Counted from the first letter of the stretch, positions 45,386 to 54,269 are shown. The stretch: DNA of 64,000 nt from CAYNVQ01 sp964400735 (GCA_964400735.1 CAYNVQ010000005.1:248001-312000), one strand, 5' to 3'. Made by a program: numbers and translations. The notes: a model not told the origin generated them from the letters alone.

Positions 45386-45815
45386 ACAGACAATCTGGGC
45401 AATTTTCTGCGGCGTCTGGTTCTTCCGGGTAAAGTCAAACATTGGTCGCTTCGGACTCTGCCTGTGAAACTCATAAAGATCGGGGCCAAGGTTCTAAGAC
45501 ATAGCCGTTATGTTATTTTTCAAATGGCGGAAGTCGCCATAGGTAAGGAAGTATTTGCTGAGATATTATCTCGGATCATTAGATTAGGATGCTGCCCACA
45601 ACAACGAGATACTTTTTATTAAGGTCGGAAGGACAGGTGTCTCTAGTCCCTGGATTTTTAAAGAAAAGCGACAAATATCAAAGAACATGGTTACGTATTG
45701 ATACCAAAATTGCTTGGGAACTGCTTTATGATGCAAATGAGAAGCCTAAGACTAGATTACAAAGCAACAGAATCTTGGCCATTCCCTGTCACAAAGTTGA
45801 TATGGGGAATATTAA
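45386..45815 (+). mobile_element. Right part of an IS1380-family element
   Basis: The frame at 45386-45622 reads TDNLGNFLRRLVLPGKVKHW, then LIKIGAKVLRHSRYVIFQMA, the C-terminus of IS1380 transposases. At about 45792-45812 GTTGATATGGGGAATATT resembles the reverse complement of the IS1380 end at 27560. The centre of the element is absent. The frame from 45623 to 45843 has no known similarity. 45229-45385 shows nothing. Confidence 0.7.
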
Positions 45816-45866
45816 TTCAAGTGATTCAACTTGTTCAGATTAGCTATTGAATAATAATGAGAGCAG

Positions 45867-45897
45867 AAAAGTATGATTTTCAAAAAATCATACTTTT
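45867..45897. terminator. Perfect 14-bp hairpin
   Basis: AAAAGTATGATTTT and AAAATCATACTTTT are separated by three bases (CAA). The T-run at the 3' arm is short, so it could terminate weakly in either direction. Confidence 0.4.
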
Positions 45898-45929
45898 GTC
45901 GCATATCAAAATTTATTATTTTTTTGTAT

Positions 45930-46008
45930 AAGTGTAAGTTTCTAATCCATATTGAGATTAAAATCGAGGTAAAGACAATCATATTTCACCTGTTTATATG
46001 TTATTGGG
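45930..46008 (+). repeat. Copy A of a 79-bp repeat (other copy 53071-53149)
   Basis: The two copies differ at one base in 79. They include AAGTGTAAGTTTCTAATCC and CACCTGTTTATATGTTATTG. It is non-coding. Each copy lies in the leader of a gene: here the S9 peptidase, there the histidine kinase. Confidence 0.85.
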
Positions 46009-46038
46009 GGATCAAACCTTTTCTAGGTCTACAGTTCG

Positions 46039-46065
46039 GTAACAACAGTTAGCTGAGCAAGCACC
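46039..46065 (-). repeat. Single IS1-type end, outer side to the right
   Basis: It matches the IS1 terminal repeat (GTAACAACAGTT, then GCAAGCACC) without an element beside it. It lies 25 bp before the S9 peptidase start. A second solo end faces it just after that gene. Confidence 0.75.
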
Positions 46066-46089
46066 AGGAATCAATAGAGGAGGTAACAG

Positions 46090-48372
46090 ATGAAACATAA
46101 AAGCTTTATTAAAGGCTTCGTTTTCTGCATTTTCATGGTTTGTACTTTTAAGATTCCTTTCTTTTGCCAGGAAATAGTAAAAAAAGCTAACTTTCAATTA
46201 GCAAATAATTGGACAGTTCAAAAACAATATAAGAGAACTGAAAATATTTGGACTATTCCATCATGGGTCAAGGGTGCAGAATTATTTGCATACAAGCATG
46301 TAAAGAACAATGTGTACAATTATTTTCTTATAGATTGCCAAAAAAGGAGTAAAGTTGAGCTTTTTAACAGAAAAAAGCTTTGTAGGCTACTTGAGGCTGA
46401 GCTTAATACAATTCTTAATTGGGAAAGGCTAAATCTATCGGGTTTCAAAATTAGTTCTAAGTTGAATTCTGTCATTTTTCATTATGATAATAATGAATAC
46501 GAATACAACCCTACAAATAATTCATTAGTACATATTGAAAGACCAAATATCCATAAGAAGGGTGGAGAATTGATTAAATCACCGGATGGAAAAAAAAGTG
46601 TCCTGATTATAGATAATAATCTATATTATTCTTCTAATACGCAATCAGAACGAGAAGAAATGCAGATTATTCAAAAGGGACAGAAAAATTATGAATTATA
46701 TCCTCATAGCATTCACTGGTCGCCAAATTCAAGATACATTGCTTTTCTTAGAGAAGATTGGCGAGATGTTGAAGATTTGTGGTTAATTAATCATTACAAA
46801 GATCCCAGGCCAACACTTGAAACTTACAAATGGCCGATGCCAGGAGAACAAATAGAGCAATATGAACTGTGGGTTTATGATACTAAAGAATATGATCTTT
46901 TTAAAATAAAAACAGAAAAATGGAAAGATCAAACATTGGATCAGATACAATGGAATCCCGATTCCGAAACCATTTATTTCCAAAGATTAAGTCGTGATTG
47001 GAAGAGTCTTGATTTGTGCTATGCAAATCCTACAAACGGAGAATCTAAAGAACTAATAAAAGAAAGGAATAAGAGACAGGTCATAACGGGGAGTCCTCAA
47101 TACCTTGGAGCTGAACATTGTCCATACCACATATTAAACACTACTGGGGAAATTATTTGGTGGTCATGGAGGGATGGGTGGAATCATTTTTACCTCTATG
47201 ATAAGAACGGAAAATTAAAAACACAAATTACTAAAGGTAATTATAATACAGGCAGACTTTTAAAAATTAATGAAAAGAACAGAGTGTTATATTTTCTGGG
47301 GAATGCAAAAGAACCGGATAAAAATCCATATTATCATCATCTATACAGCATCGAATTTAATGGTGACAATCTTTCTTTATTAACTCCGGAAAATGCTGAG
47401 CATGAGATTTATTTTTCAGATACAGGGGATTATTTTGTGGATAATTATTCTCGTGCAGACTTACCTCCAAAGACTGTGGTTCGAAATTCAACAGGGAAAA
47501 TGATTATGGAACTTGAAGACGCCGATATAACGTCTCTGGAAAAAGAAGGATGGAAAAAGCCTGAAGTTTTTCATGTTAAAGCTGCTGATGGTTGTACGGA
47601 TATATGGGGAGTAATGTTCAAACCATATGATTTTGATTCAGGGAAAAAATATCCAATAATAACGTATGGATATCCTGGCAAAGAATCGGAATTCCTTCCA
47701 TGGCGATTTTGTCATAATGCGTGGGTTGGCGCTTGCGCAAACAGCCTTGCTCAATATGGATTCATAGTAATAGTTGCCGGGAACAGGGGAGGTTCTCCTG
47801 AACGTTCGTATAGCTATTACAACTTTGGTGAGGATAATTTTCGTGATTATCCTATCGCAGATAAAAAAGTAGTAGTCGAACGGTTGGCTGAGAAATACTC
47901 TTTCATCGACATAAATAGAGTCGGAATAATGGGACAATCCTCAGGAGGATTTATGGCAGCTTCAGCAATCCTGCTTGAACCGGACTTCTTCAAAGTCGCA
48001 GTAGTTAAATCTGGTCCTCAGAATCCTGCTCTTTATTATCACCATTGGTATGAAAGATACTCGAATGTTATAGATACCAAGGATAATATTACATCTCGTG
48101 AATCAAACAATATAATTGTAGACAAGCTAAAGGGTAGACTATTGCTTGTTCAAGGAGATATGGATTACCACGTACCTCCATCATTAACCTATCGTTTTGC
48201 CTATGATCTTATGATGGCTAACAAGCGTTTTGATATGTTTATTATTCCAAAAGCAGATCATTTCTGGGGAGATAATTACCCTTATGTTATTAAGTATATG
48301 GAACTTTACTTTGTAGAACATCTAATGGGTGATAAAACATTTAACTGTATCGAAATGTTTGATAAATATTGA
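46090..48372 (+). CDS. S9 family prolyl oligopeptidase (DPP IV-like), exported
   Basis: The 760-residue protein has a signal peptide (about 1-28), a DPP IV-type beta-propeller (about 60-500) with SIHWSPNSRYIAFLREDW and IQWNPDSETIYFQ, and an alpha/beta hydrolase peptidase domain (about 520-750). The triad is visible: S617 in GQSSGG, Asp in QGDMDYHVPPS and His in PKADHFWGD. AGGAGG precedes the ATG. It should cut short peptides in the periplasm. The gene is flanked on both sides by lone IS1-type ends. Confidence 0.93.
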   Translation: MKHKSFIKGFVFCIFMVCTFKIPFFCQEIVKKANFQLANNWTVQKQYKRTENIWTIPSWVKGAELFAYKHVKNNVYNYFLIDCQKRSKVELFNRKKLCRLLEAELNTILNWERLNLSGFKISSKLNSVIFHYDNNEYEYNPTNNSLVHIERPNIHKKGGELIKSPDGKKSVLIIDNNLYYSSNTQSEREEMQIIQKGQKNYELYPHSIHWSPNSRYIAFLREDWRDVEDLWLINHYKDPRPTLETYKWPMPGEQIEQYELWVYDTKEYDLFKIKTEKWKDQTLDQIQWNPDSETIYFQRLSRDWKSLDLCYANPTNGESKELIKERNKRQVITGSPQYLGAEHCPYHILNTTGEIIWWSWRDGWNHFYLYDKNGKLKTQITKGNYNTGRLLKINEKNRVLYFLGNAKEPDKNPYYHHLYSIEFNGDNLSLLTPENAEHEIYFSDTGDYFVDNYSRADLPPKTVVRNSTGKMIMELEDADITSLEKEGWKKPEVFHVKAADGCTDIWGVMFKPYDFDSGKKYPIITYGYPGKESEFLPWRFCHNAWVGACANSLAQYGFIVIVAGNRGGSPERSYSYYNFGEDNFRDYPIADKKVVVERLAEKYSFIDINRVGIMGQSSGGFMAASAILLEPDFFKVAVVKSGPQNPALYYHHWYERYSNVIDTKDNITSRESNNIIVDKLKGRLLLVQGDMDYHVPPSLTYRFAYDLMMANKRFDMFIIPKADHFWGDNYPYVIKYMELYFVEHLMGDKTFNCIEMFDKY

Positions 48373-48397
48373 CTGCTTTGTGATGTACTCCCTCCGG

Positions 48398-48470
48398 GGC
48401 GCTTCCTCAGGGAACTGTTGTTACTTGATTAAACATTCCCTCTAAATTATTATTTTCAAGCTTGTTAGGA
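48398..48470 (+). mobile_element. IS1-type end remnant
   Basis: The terminal repeat is at 48398-48424 (GCTTCCTCAGGGAACTGTTG) followed by decayed subterminal IS sequence (TTACTTGATTAAA, TTATTATTTTCAAG). The rest of the element is absent. It lies 26 bp after the S9 peptidase stop. Confidence 0.72.
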
Positions 48471-48579
48471 GCGACCATATAGGCTACATTTCTTGCAAAA
48501 ATAAAAATGGAAATTGGACCCCCCATAAATCTTGGACAGGAGTTTTGGAATCAGAATAGTCAGGAGGACTATTATCAAT

Positions 48580-49365
48580 TTGAAATTAAAGGGTAAAGTT
48601 GCCGTAGTCACTGCCGCCAGCAGAGGTTTAGGCCGGGCAGTTGCTGAAGCCTTAGCGGCAGAAGGAGTGAGTCTGGCAATATGCTCACGGAACGAGGAGA
48701 GGATTCGCGAGACGGCCGCTGAAATTAAGGCCGAATACAAAGTCGATGTTCTTCCGTTCGTCTGTGATGTTATGAACCCATCCGATATCATCCGCTTTAA
48801 AGAAGAAGTCATTGGCCGCTTTCAGGCCTGCCATATCTTATTGACCAATGCCGATGGACCGCCTTTGGGAAAACTGGAAGACTTTAACGCTGAAGATTTT
48901 CAAAAGGCCATTGATTTGAATTTGATGAGCACCATCAACCTGGCCTATGCTTTTTTACCCAGCATGAAACGTCAAAAGTGGGGACGTGTGCTTGCCTCGA
49001 CCTCATCAAATGTCAAGTATCTCCTGCCGATGTTCCCGCTCTCCAATGTTTCCAGGATCGGAGTGGTCGCGTTTGTGAAAACCTTTGCCGCAGAGTTTGG
49101 GCGTTGGAATATTACCGCCAATGTCCTGGCTCCCGGGTTTTTTTTGACAGAGCCTACAAAAGCATTTCTTGAGAACCAGGCCCGGCGTGAAGGAATCCCA
49201 TATCATGAGGCCTTGGAAAGACTCAAGAGTACGATACCCACGCGTTCGATCGGAGATCCGAAGGATTATGGAGCGCTGGCCGCGTTTCTTGCCTCTGAAT
49301 ACACATCCTTTATAACCGGCGAAATGTTCCTCATCGATGGTGGAAAATACGCCGGATCAATGTAG
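48580..49365 (+). CDS. SDR-family oxidoreductase lacking the Tyr-Lys pair
   Basis: The 261-residue protein starts at a TTG (48580), 12 bases after AGGAGG; the frame is open upstream to 48532. The cofactor motif is TAASRGLGRA and the third block NADGPPLG. At the active site, SSN is present but the usual YxxxK reads LSNVSR. A NADGPP-type SDR subgroup has this substitution as a rule, so it need not be dead, but the reaction is unknown. LIDGGKYAGSM closes the Rossmann fold. No operon partners. Confidence 0.85.
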   Translation: MKLKGKVAVVTAASRGLGRAVAEALAAEGVSLAICSRNEERIRETAAEIKAEYKVDVLPFVCDVMNPSDIIRFKEEVIGRFQACHILLTNADGPPLGKLEDFNAEDFQKAIDLNLMSTINLAYAFLPSMKRQKWGRVLASTSSNVKYLLPMFPLSNVSRIGVVAFVKTFAAEFGRWNITANVLAPGFFLTEPTKAFLENQARREGIPYHEALERLKSTIPTRSIGDPKDYGALAAFLASEYTSFITGEMFLIDGGKYAGSM

Positions 49366-49407
49366 CCCAGACGAATGAAGATCGTGCGAGAAACTTCCCA
49401 AAAAAAT

Positions 49408-49434
49408 GGTGCTTCCTCAGGGAAGTGTTGTTAC
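49408..49434 (+). repeat. Single IS1-type end
   Basis: GGTGCTTCCTCAGGGAAGTG and then TTGTTAC match the IS1 terminal repeat. The following sequence does not continue as IS, so it is a solo end. Confidence 0.7.
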
Positions 49435-49567
49435 CTGTACAAGCCGGCTATACCTTGCGTGTAAAGCAGCCTGTATGTTAAACGATCATTAATCAAAGGC
49501 ATTGAGTTAATTGAACTGGAATTGGGAATGTGGGATGAGTTGATAATTTATTTTTAAGGAGAAAACT

Positions 49568-49750
49568 ATGGCCAAAATACAAGTATCATAGGAGTCCTCT
49601 TATATAAATACCATAGGTTTTTCCAGAGTGGTCAGGATCGATAATATCTTTGCCGTCTCCGGAACCGCCCCTCAAGCCCGGATTGAAAAACAGATTAAAG
49701 ATTCAGTAATATGTTTCTTGCTGGATTCAGCTTCAGATGAAATAAAATGA
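49568..49750 (+). pseudogene. Broken RidA-family gene
   Basis: It begins with ATG after AAGGAG and reads MAKIQVS, TAG, then INTIGFSRVVRIDNIFAVSG followed by TAPQARIEKQIKDS. That matches the N-terminal part of RidA-like proteins (GFSRAVRVGN...VSGTAP). It has an internal stop and ends at residue 60 instead of about 125. The core RidA residues are lost. Confidence 0.7.
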
Positions 49751-49769
49751 CTTAAATGAATCATTTCAA

Positions 49770-49792
49770 CCTATATTCCCCATGTTAAACAC
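49770..49792 (+). repeat. Single IS1380-type end
   Basis: TATATTCCCCATGTTAAACA matches the IS1380 end at 27560-27582 with a few changes. No transposase follows; 49793-49979 holds no gene apart from the next leader. Confidence 0.6.
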
Positions 49793-49979
49793 AAAAAACA
49801 CTCTAATTCCCTACGTTATATCAAGGATAAATGAAACTGTTTTCTGAGTGTATTCATTACACAAGACGAATCTCCGATTATATATGCCTTAACATGATAA
49901 AACCTCTGATAAAAATACTTCTAGTCCGTTATTAATAAAATAATTAAAACCAGAAGAGTTGAATCAAAGGAGGTATAAT

Positions 49980-50522
49980 TTGAAAAAGCGTTTAACTGAG
50001 TTCTCTCTTGTTCTTTTCATTTTTCTCCTTATTGCCGGATGCAAGGCTCCCGCTGTAGATACGTCTTTTGACTATGAAGAGGTGAAAAAATGCATCGAGC
50101 AATCGATAGGTTGGGCCATCGAGAAGGATTTCGACGTCATGTTCAGCCTGTGGGCCGACGACTTGTTTCATTTCTGGCTGGTTTCCGACAGTCTGGTGGT
50201 GGGCATGGAGAATTTTAAAAAGTATTGCGAACGGTGGAAAGATCCCGATTTCCGGGGGACTCGCTTCGAATTTAAAGACTTGCGCATCGTGTTTTCCCTT
50301 TCCGGTGATGTGGCTTGGTATTCCTGCTTTCTCGATGACTGTGGCTCCTATAAAGGCGTGGAGAATTGTTTGAAAGACGTTTTCCAGACCGGTGTTCTGG
50401 AGAAAAGGGACGGGCGATGGGTACATGTGCTGGTGCACGGAGCCTATCCTATCGACAAAATACCCGAGAATTATGTGAGGCGCTTTTATTCGGGCCTGTT
50501 TGAAAAGAAAGAAGAGAAATAG
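49980..50522 (+). CDS. NTF2/SnoaL-like lipoprotein
   Basis: The 180-residue protein starts at TTG 49980 with AAAGGAGG upstream. A lipoprotein signal ends LIAGC. The rest has an NTF2-like alpha+beta pattern (IEQSIGWAIEKDFDVMFSLW, MENFKKYCERWKDPDFRGT, DVAWYSCFLDDCG, EKRDGRWVHVLVHGA), as in SnoaL-like ketosteroid-isomerase-fold proteins. No catalytic residues can be assigned. It is distantly similar in layout to the two lipoproteins at 62444 and 63047. Confidence 0.78.
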   Translation: MKKRLTEFSLVLFIFLLIAGCKAPAVDTSFDYEEVKKCIEQSIGWAIEKDFDVMFSLWADDLFHFWLVSDSLVVGMENFKKYCERWKDPDFRGTRFEFKDLRIVFSLSGDVAWYSCFLDDCGSYKGVENCLKDVFQTGVLEKRDGRWVHVLVHGAYPIDKIPENYVRRFYSGLFEKKEEK

Positions 50523-50689
50523 CTGGATGCTTCTGGTCTCCCCTAACTAGTGTCTGATTCCTTAAGAATTGAAGCATAAGAGGTTTATCATTAAAATAAA
50601 CAATTTTTTTTATCTTACAGGATAGTGCTCTCACTTTACATATGTAGCAATGTCGGGGGGCAGGTCAGGTCAGCTCCGAGATAAACGCC

Positions 50690-50850
50690 ATGATGTTGCA
50701 CTGGAGTATTTTCGTATCAAAGACTGGAACTCCTTATTGGGCTGGAAGGGGACATGATAGTTACGGGCGCGATGATATCTATTTTTCCAGATTTGGCGGT
50801 CCTGTCAAATATTGTTCGCAAATTCGCCATAGTAAACTCCTCAGAATGCC
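50690..50850 (+). pseudogene. Fragment of a PD40-repeat protein
   Basis: The frame contains FVSKTGTPYWAGRGHDSYGR and DDIYFSRF, one PD40 repeat. Both sides are lost. The surrounding 50523-50689 and 50851-50921 have no gene. Confidence 0.55.
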
Positions 50851-50921
50851 CGTGCCTCTACTAAATTCTCTTTCCCATCCAGTGCCAGGATCAGCTTCTC
50901 TCTTTTGATATAACAGCGTTC

Positions 50922-51110
50922 ATTGATCCACCCGGTCGTTCCAGAGGCAGTGTATGTTATTATATCGAAAATATATTTTTTTCAGGGGATGTATTATTTA
51001 AAAGACGTGTTGGTAGCACTAACAAGCCTCAGTGCGGAGGCCAGAAAAAATTAATTAAATCGGTTCGCAGATTTTACGATGACATACAACGGACACATAA
51101 TGCTGAATGA
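50922..51110 (+). pseudogene. C-terminal part of an MBL-fold hydrolase
   Basis: Sixty-two codons and a stop read IDPPGRSRGSVCYYIENIFF, then SGDVLFKRRVGS and a helical end. This matches the HTPGHSPGSV...FSGDVLF segment of metallo-beta-lactamase-fold hydrolases, with both histidines of the motif lost. The N-terminal half is missing. Its last codons lie in the 127-bp repeat. Confidence 0.75.
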
Positions 51111-51207
51111 GCATTAGCAAATCCCGGGGTGTAATATTGGCATGTTTACTGTGGATACTAAAAAAGTGAATACTAACTATAGGAGAGAGAATATGACATT
51201 ATGCAAG
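51081..51207 (+). repeat. Copy B of the 127-bp repeat (other copy 28303-28429)
   Basis: This copy appears to be in native position: the end of the MBL-like fragment, a leader, and the start of a small gene (MTLCK) coupled to the serine hydrolase. The copy at 28303 starts and ends with the same bases. Confidence 0.78.
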
Positions 51208-51405
51208 TTAAATTCAGAGGGAAAGCTGTTAAAAATGATCCTCAAAGACTATGACCATGTTAAGGTGACCAAGAAGGATAAGGAGGAATTCTTTGAATGG
51301 CTGCCAAGTGAAATGGTTCCGACGAGAGACAGGATAGAACTTCCCAAAGAATATCCCATCATTTTATCATCATCACAGCTATCAGGAGGTCAGCATTATG
51401 TATAA
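51193..51405 (+). CDS. Small protein overlapping the serine hydrolase start
   Basis: Seventy residues start at an ATG with AGGAGAGA nearby. The protein is charged (KDYDHVKVTKKDKEEFFEWL) and has no signal peptide or known family. Its last codons contain the AGGAGG site of the next gene, and it overlaps that gene by eight bases, so it may serve translational coupling. It could also be a leader peptide. The leader is duplicated at 28303 with a different downstream frame. Confidence 0.45.
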   Translation: MTLCKLNSEGKLLKMILKDYDHVKVTKKDKEEFFEWLPSEMVPTRDRIELPKEYPIILSSSQLSGGQHYV

Positions 51406-53062
51406 CATTTTTATTAGAATAACTTTGTTTCTATCACTTTTAATTTTGAATTCTTTTGTCCTGGCAGATGAAAGTCTTGAAAGAAAAATTGCCCAGGTTG
51501 ATAAACTGTTTGCAGAATACTCAATGGAGACACCTGGTGCTGCTGTTGCAATCGTCCACAACGGCGAGATAATCCATTTGGCTGGATATGGAAACGCCAA
51601 TCTGGATTATGAGATTCCGATCACTCCTTCAACTGTTTTTAACGTTGGATCTTGCGCAAAACAGTTTACTGCTATGGCAATTGCCATTCTAGTAAAAGAG
51701 GGGAAAATCTCTCTGGGTGATGATATTCGCAAATATATTCCTGAACTAAATGATTTTGGCCATACAATCACAATTCGCCATTTGCTTCATCACACAAGTG
51801 GACTCCGTGAGTATCTCGTCCTCATGCATATGGCCGGTTATCATGATGACGATTTCTGGGACAGAGAAAGAGCACTAAAAGTTATCACTCGCCAGAAGGA
51901 TTTGAATTTTATGCCTGGCGAAGAATATCTCTATAGTAATACTGATTACGCACTCTTAGGTGAAATCGTTGTACGGACTGTAAAACAACCCCTTTCAGTT
52001 TTTGCAAGAAAGAATATTTTCGATGTGCTGAAGATGTCAAACACCAATTTTTTCGAAGACTACCAAATGATTATAAAAAATCGTTCAGACTGTTATTTCC
52101 CTCGGCCGGATCATTATCTCAAGGGAACAATTACTACGAATTGGCCGGGAGCAGGATACCTTTTCACTACAGCTGAAGACATAGCAAAGTGGCTATTGAA
52201 TTTTGACAATCAGACACTGGGAAAGGACTTGATGGACATTTTTCTATCTCGTGGAACACTTAACAACGGAGAAGCAAACGCCTACGGTTTTGGATTAGTA
52301 CATGATGAGTATCAAGGGAAGAAAAGGTATGGCCATGATGGGGCTCATTCAGGCTTTTCGGCAATAATAAGATTTTACCCTGATGATCGTTTTGGCGTGG
52401 CTATTTTTTATAATCATAACAATTGGTTTAACGTAGGCAGAGTTGCAAATAAAGTTGCCGATATTTTTCTGGAATTGAAATCAATACAATATACCCCGTT
52501 TTATAAGGCGCCCCCCAGAATATACCTCGATTCTGAAACATTGAATCGCTTTGTCGGTTTTTATAATATGGAGTTAGGTGATTTTCAGATCCTGCTGGAT
52601 AAAGGAAAGTTGTACTATACCTCACCAGGAGAGAAGCTTGATGAATTGATTCCGTTTACGGAAACATCGTTCTTCATAGAATCACTAAACAGACAGGAAT
52701 TCACTTTCGAGCTCGATAAAGACGGAAAAGCCAATCACTTCACTTTTAAGTTAAAAGATAAAGAATTTAAAGGCCAGAGAATTAGAGGATATCCTGAGCC
52801 AACTTTTAGGATTAAAGATTATATCGGCACTTATTACAGCGACGAACTGGACACGTTCTATCTCCTGGTCGATATAAACGATATTTTGTATGTGCAGAAC
52901 ATGAGAGTAAAAGATTTTACTCTAGGTCATTCCGAAAATGATACTTTCTACGGGCCAGGAGATTTTCGACAGGTTACATTTACAAGAAATGACAAGGGTG
53001 AAGTCGACGGTTTCCTTGTAAGTTCAGGTGGAGTACGCAACCTGAAATTTATAAAAAAATAA
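51398..53062 (+). CDS. Serine hydrolase of the class C beta-lactamase/DD-peptidase family, exported
   Basis: The 554-residue protein has a signal peptide (1-24), then a beta-lactamase-fold domain (about 30-365) with S85-C-A-K88 (SxxK), YSN in YLYSNTDYALLG and HDGAHSG in the place of KTG. A C-terminal beta-rich lipocalin-like region (about 380-554) of the DUF3471 kind follows. Such proteins are mostly peptidases or esterases rather than drug-resistance enzymes. AGGAGG lies nine bases before the ATG, inside the small upstream gene. Confidence 0.9.
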   Translation: MYNIFIRITLFLSLLILNSFVLADESLERKIAQVDKLFAEYSMETPGAAVAIVHNGEIIHLAGYGNANLDYEIPITPSTVFNVGSCAKQFTAMAIAILVKEGKISLGDDIRKYIPELNDFGHTITIRHLLHHTSGLREYLVLMHMAGYHDDDFWDRERALKVITRQKDLNFMPGEEYLYSNTDYALLGEIVVRTVKQPLSVFARKNIFDVLKMSNTNFFEDYQMIIKNRSDCYFPRPDHYLKGTITTNWPGAGYLFTTAEDIAKWLLNFDNQTLGKDLMDIFLSRGTLNNGEANAYGFGLVHDEYQGKKRYGHDGAHSGFSAIIRFYPDDRFGVAIFYNHNNWFNVGRVANKVADIFLELKSIQYTPFYKAPPRIYLDSETLNRFVGFYNMELGDFQILLDKGKLYYTSPGEKLDELIPFTETSFFIESLNRQEFTFELDKDGKANHFTFKLKDKEFKGQRIRGYPEPTFRIKDYIGTYYSDELDTFYLLVDINDILYVQNMRVKDFTLGHSENDTFYGPGDFRQVTFTRNDKGEVDGFLVSSGGVRNLKFIKK

Positions 53063-53070
53063 TTCCGGAC

Positions 53071-53149
53071 AAGTGTAAGTTTCTAATCCATATTGAGATT
53101 AAAATCGAGGTGAAGACAATCATATTTCACCTGTTTATATGTTATTGGG
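53071..53149 (+). repeat. Copy B of the 79-bp repeat (other copy 45930-46008)
   Basis: It differs from the other copy at one base (GTG for GTA near its centre). It begins nine bases after the hydrolase stop and ends about 70 bp before the histidine kinase. Confidence 0.85.
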
Positions 53150-53221
53150 AATATATGAATGTAATATAAGTTTAAATAAGCATCGAGACAAATCTAAGAA
53201 GTGGGGGGGGTAGATCAGAAT

Positions 53222-54238
53222 ATGGACGATAAATATCAAGTTTTAAAAAGCCAATCAGAAGAAATTATTAATTGTATTAGTGATGGTGTTGTTCAACTCG
53301 ATATGAAGGGAAAGATATTAAAAATAAACAAGAGAGTGACAGAATTCGGAGGTTGGATAGAAAAAGAAATTGTCGGAAAAAATATTCGACATCTCCATAT
53401 GTTTTCAGCAGAGGATGCAAAAAAGGTATACTCATACTTTAATAAAACATTATTAGGGCAGAGAGTTCCACTCCAGGAGGTCGATGTTTTTACAAAATCT
53501 GGCGAGAGAAAGGCAGTTGAGATCCATGGATCTCTTTTAAAAAAGAATGAAAAATCCGTAGGAGTAATTACGGTTATAAGAGATATTACTGAGCGGAAAA
53601 TGGCAGAAGAACAGCTAAAAAGATCACTCGAGGAGAAAGAGATTTTAATGAGAGAAATTCACCATCGAGTCAAAAACAATATGCAGCTAATGCTAAGTCT
53701 TTTAAGATTACAATCAAGACAGGTGAAAGATAAGGAAGCTTCTGAAATTCTCGGTGTGTGGCGAAATCGTATAAGAACGATTGCTCTGATTCATGAGAAA
53801 TTGTATAGCTCTGAAGATATGACGAGGATTAACTTTAAAGATTATATACAGGTATTGGCAGTTTCATTATTCCACGCATTTGAGGTCAAAGAATCTGAGA
53901 TACAATTAAATACTAAGGTTGAAGATGTTTCCCTGGATATAAATGCAGCAATTCCTTTAGGTTTGATCGTGAATGAACTCATTTCTAATGCTATTAAGCA
54001 CGCATTCCCAGATAAAAGGAGTTGCAAGATAGACTTGGAAATGTATTTAGAAAACGAGGAGCATTATATTTTGATAATTGAAGATAATGGTGTTGGCATT
54101 AAAGAAGAAATGGATGTTCGAAATCCACAGTCACTTGGACTTCAACTAGTGAATGATTTAATAGAACAGATAGGGGGAAGCTTCGATTTTGATGGAAGGA
54201 ATGGAACATCATTTAGAATTTCTTTCAAAAAAAAATAA
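53222..54238 (+). CDS. PAS-domain sensor histidine kinase (HisKA_2 type)
   Basis: The 338-residue protein starts at ATG 53222; a GTG at 53201 is an alternative. A PAS domain (about 10-125, IINCISDGVVQLDMKGKILK) is followed by the HisKA_2 phosphoacceptor region EKEILMREIHHRVKNNMQLM and a HATPase_c domain with NELISNAIKHAF, EDNGVGI and GTSFRISF. It lacks membrane helices, so it is a cytosolic sensor. No response regulator is adjacent; this class often acts on a distant partner. Confidence 0.92.
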   Translation: MDDKYQVLKSQSEEIINCISDGVVQLDMKGKILKINKRVTEFGGWIEKEIVGKNIRHLHMFSAEDAKKVYSYFNKTLLGQRVPLQEVDVFTKSGERKAVEIHGSLLKKNEKSVGVITVIRDITERKMAEEQLKRSLEEKEILMREIHHRVKNNMQLMLSLLRLQSRQVKDKEASEILGVWRNRIRTIALIHEKLYSSEDMTRINFKDYIQVLAVSLFHAFEVKESEIQLNTKVEDVSLDINAAIPLGLIVNELISNAIKHAFPDKRSCKIDLEMYLENEEHYILIIEDNGVGIKEEMDVRNPQSLGLQLVNDLIEQIGGSFDFDGRNGTSFRISFKKK

Positions 54239-54269
54239 AATGATAATTCCAATTTTTACTCAAATATAT

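Noticed and set aside
51398..53062. The beta-lactamase-like gene as an antibiotic-resistance gene.
   Set aside because: It has HDG instead of KTG and a C-terminal barrel region, which point to an esterase or peptidase of the family rather than a true AmpC.
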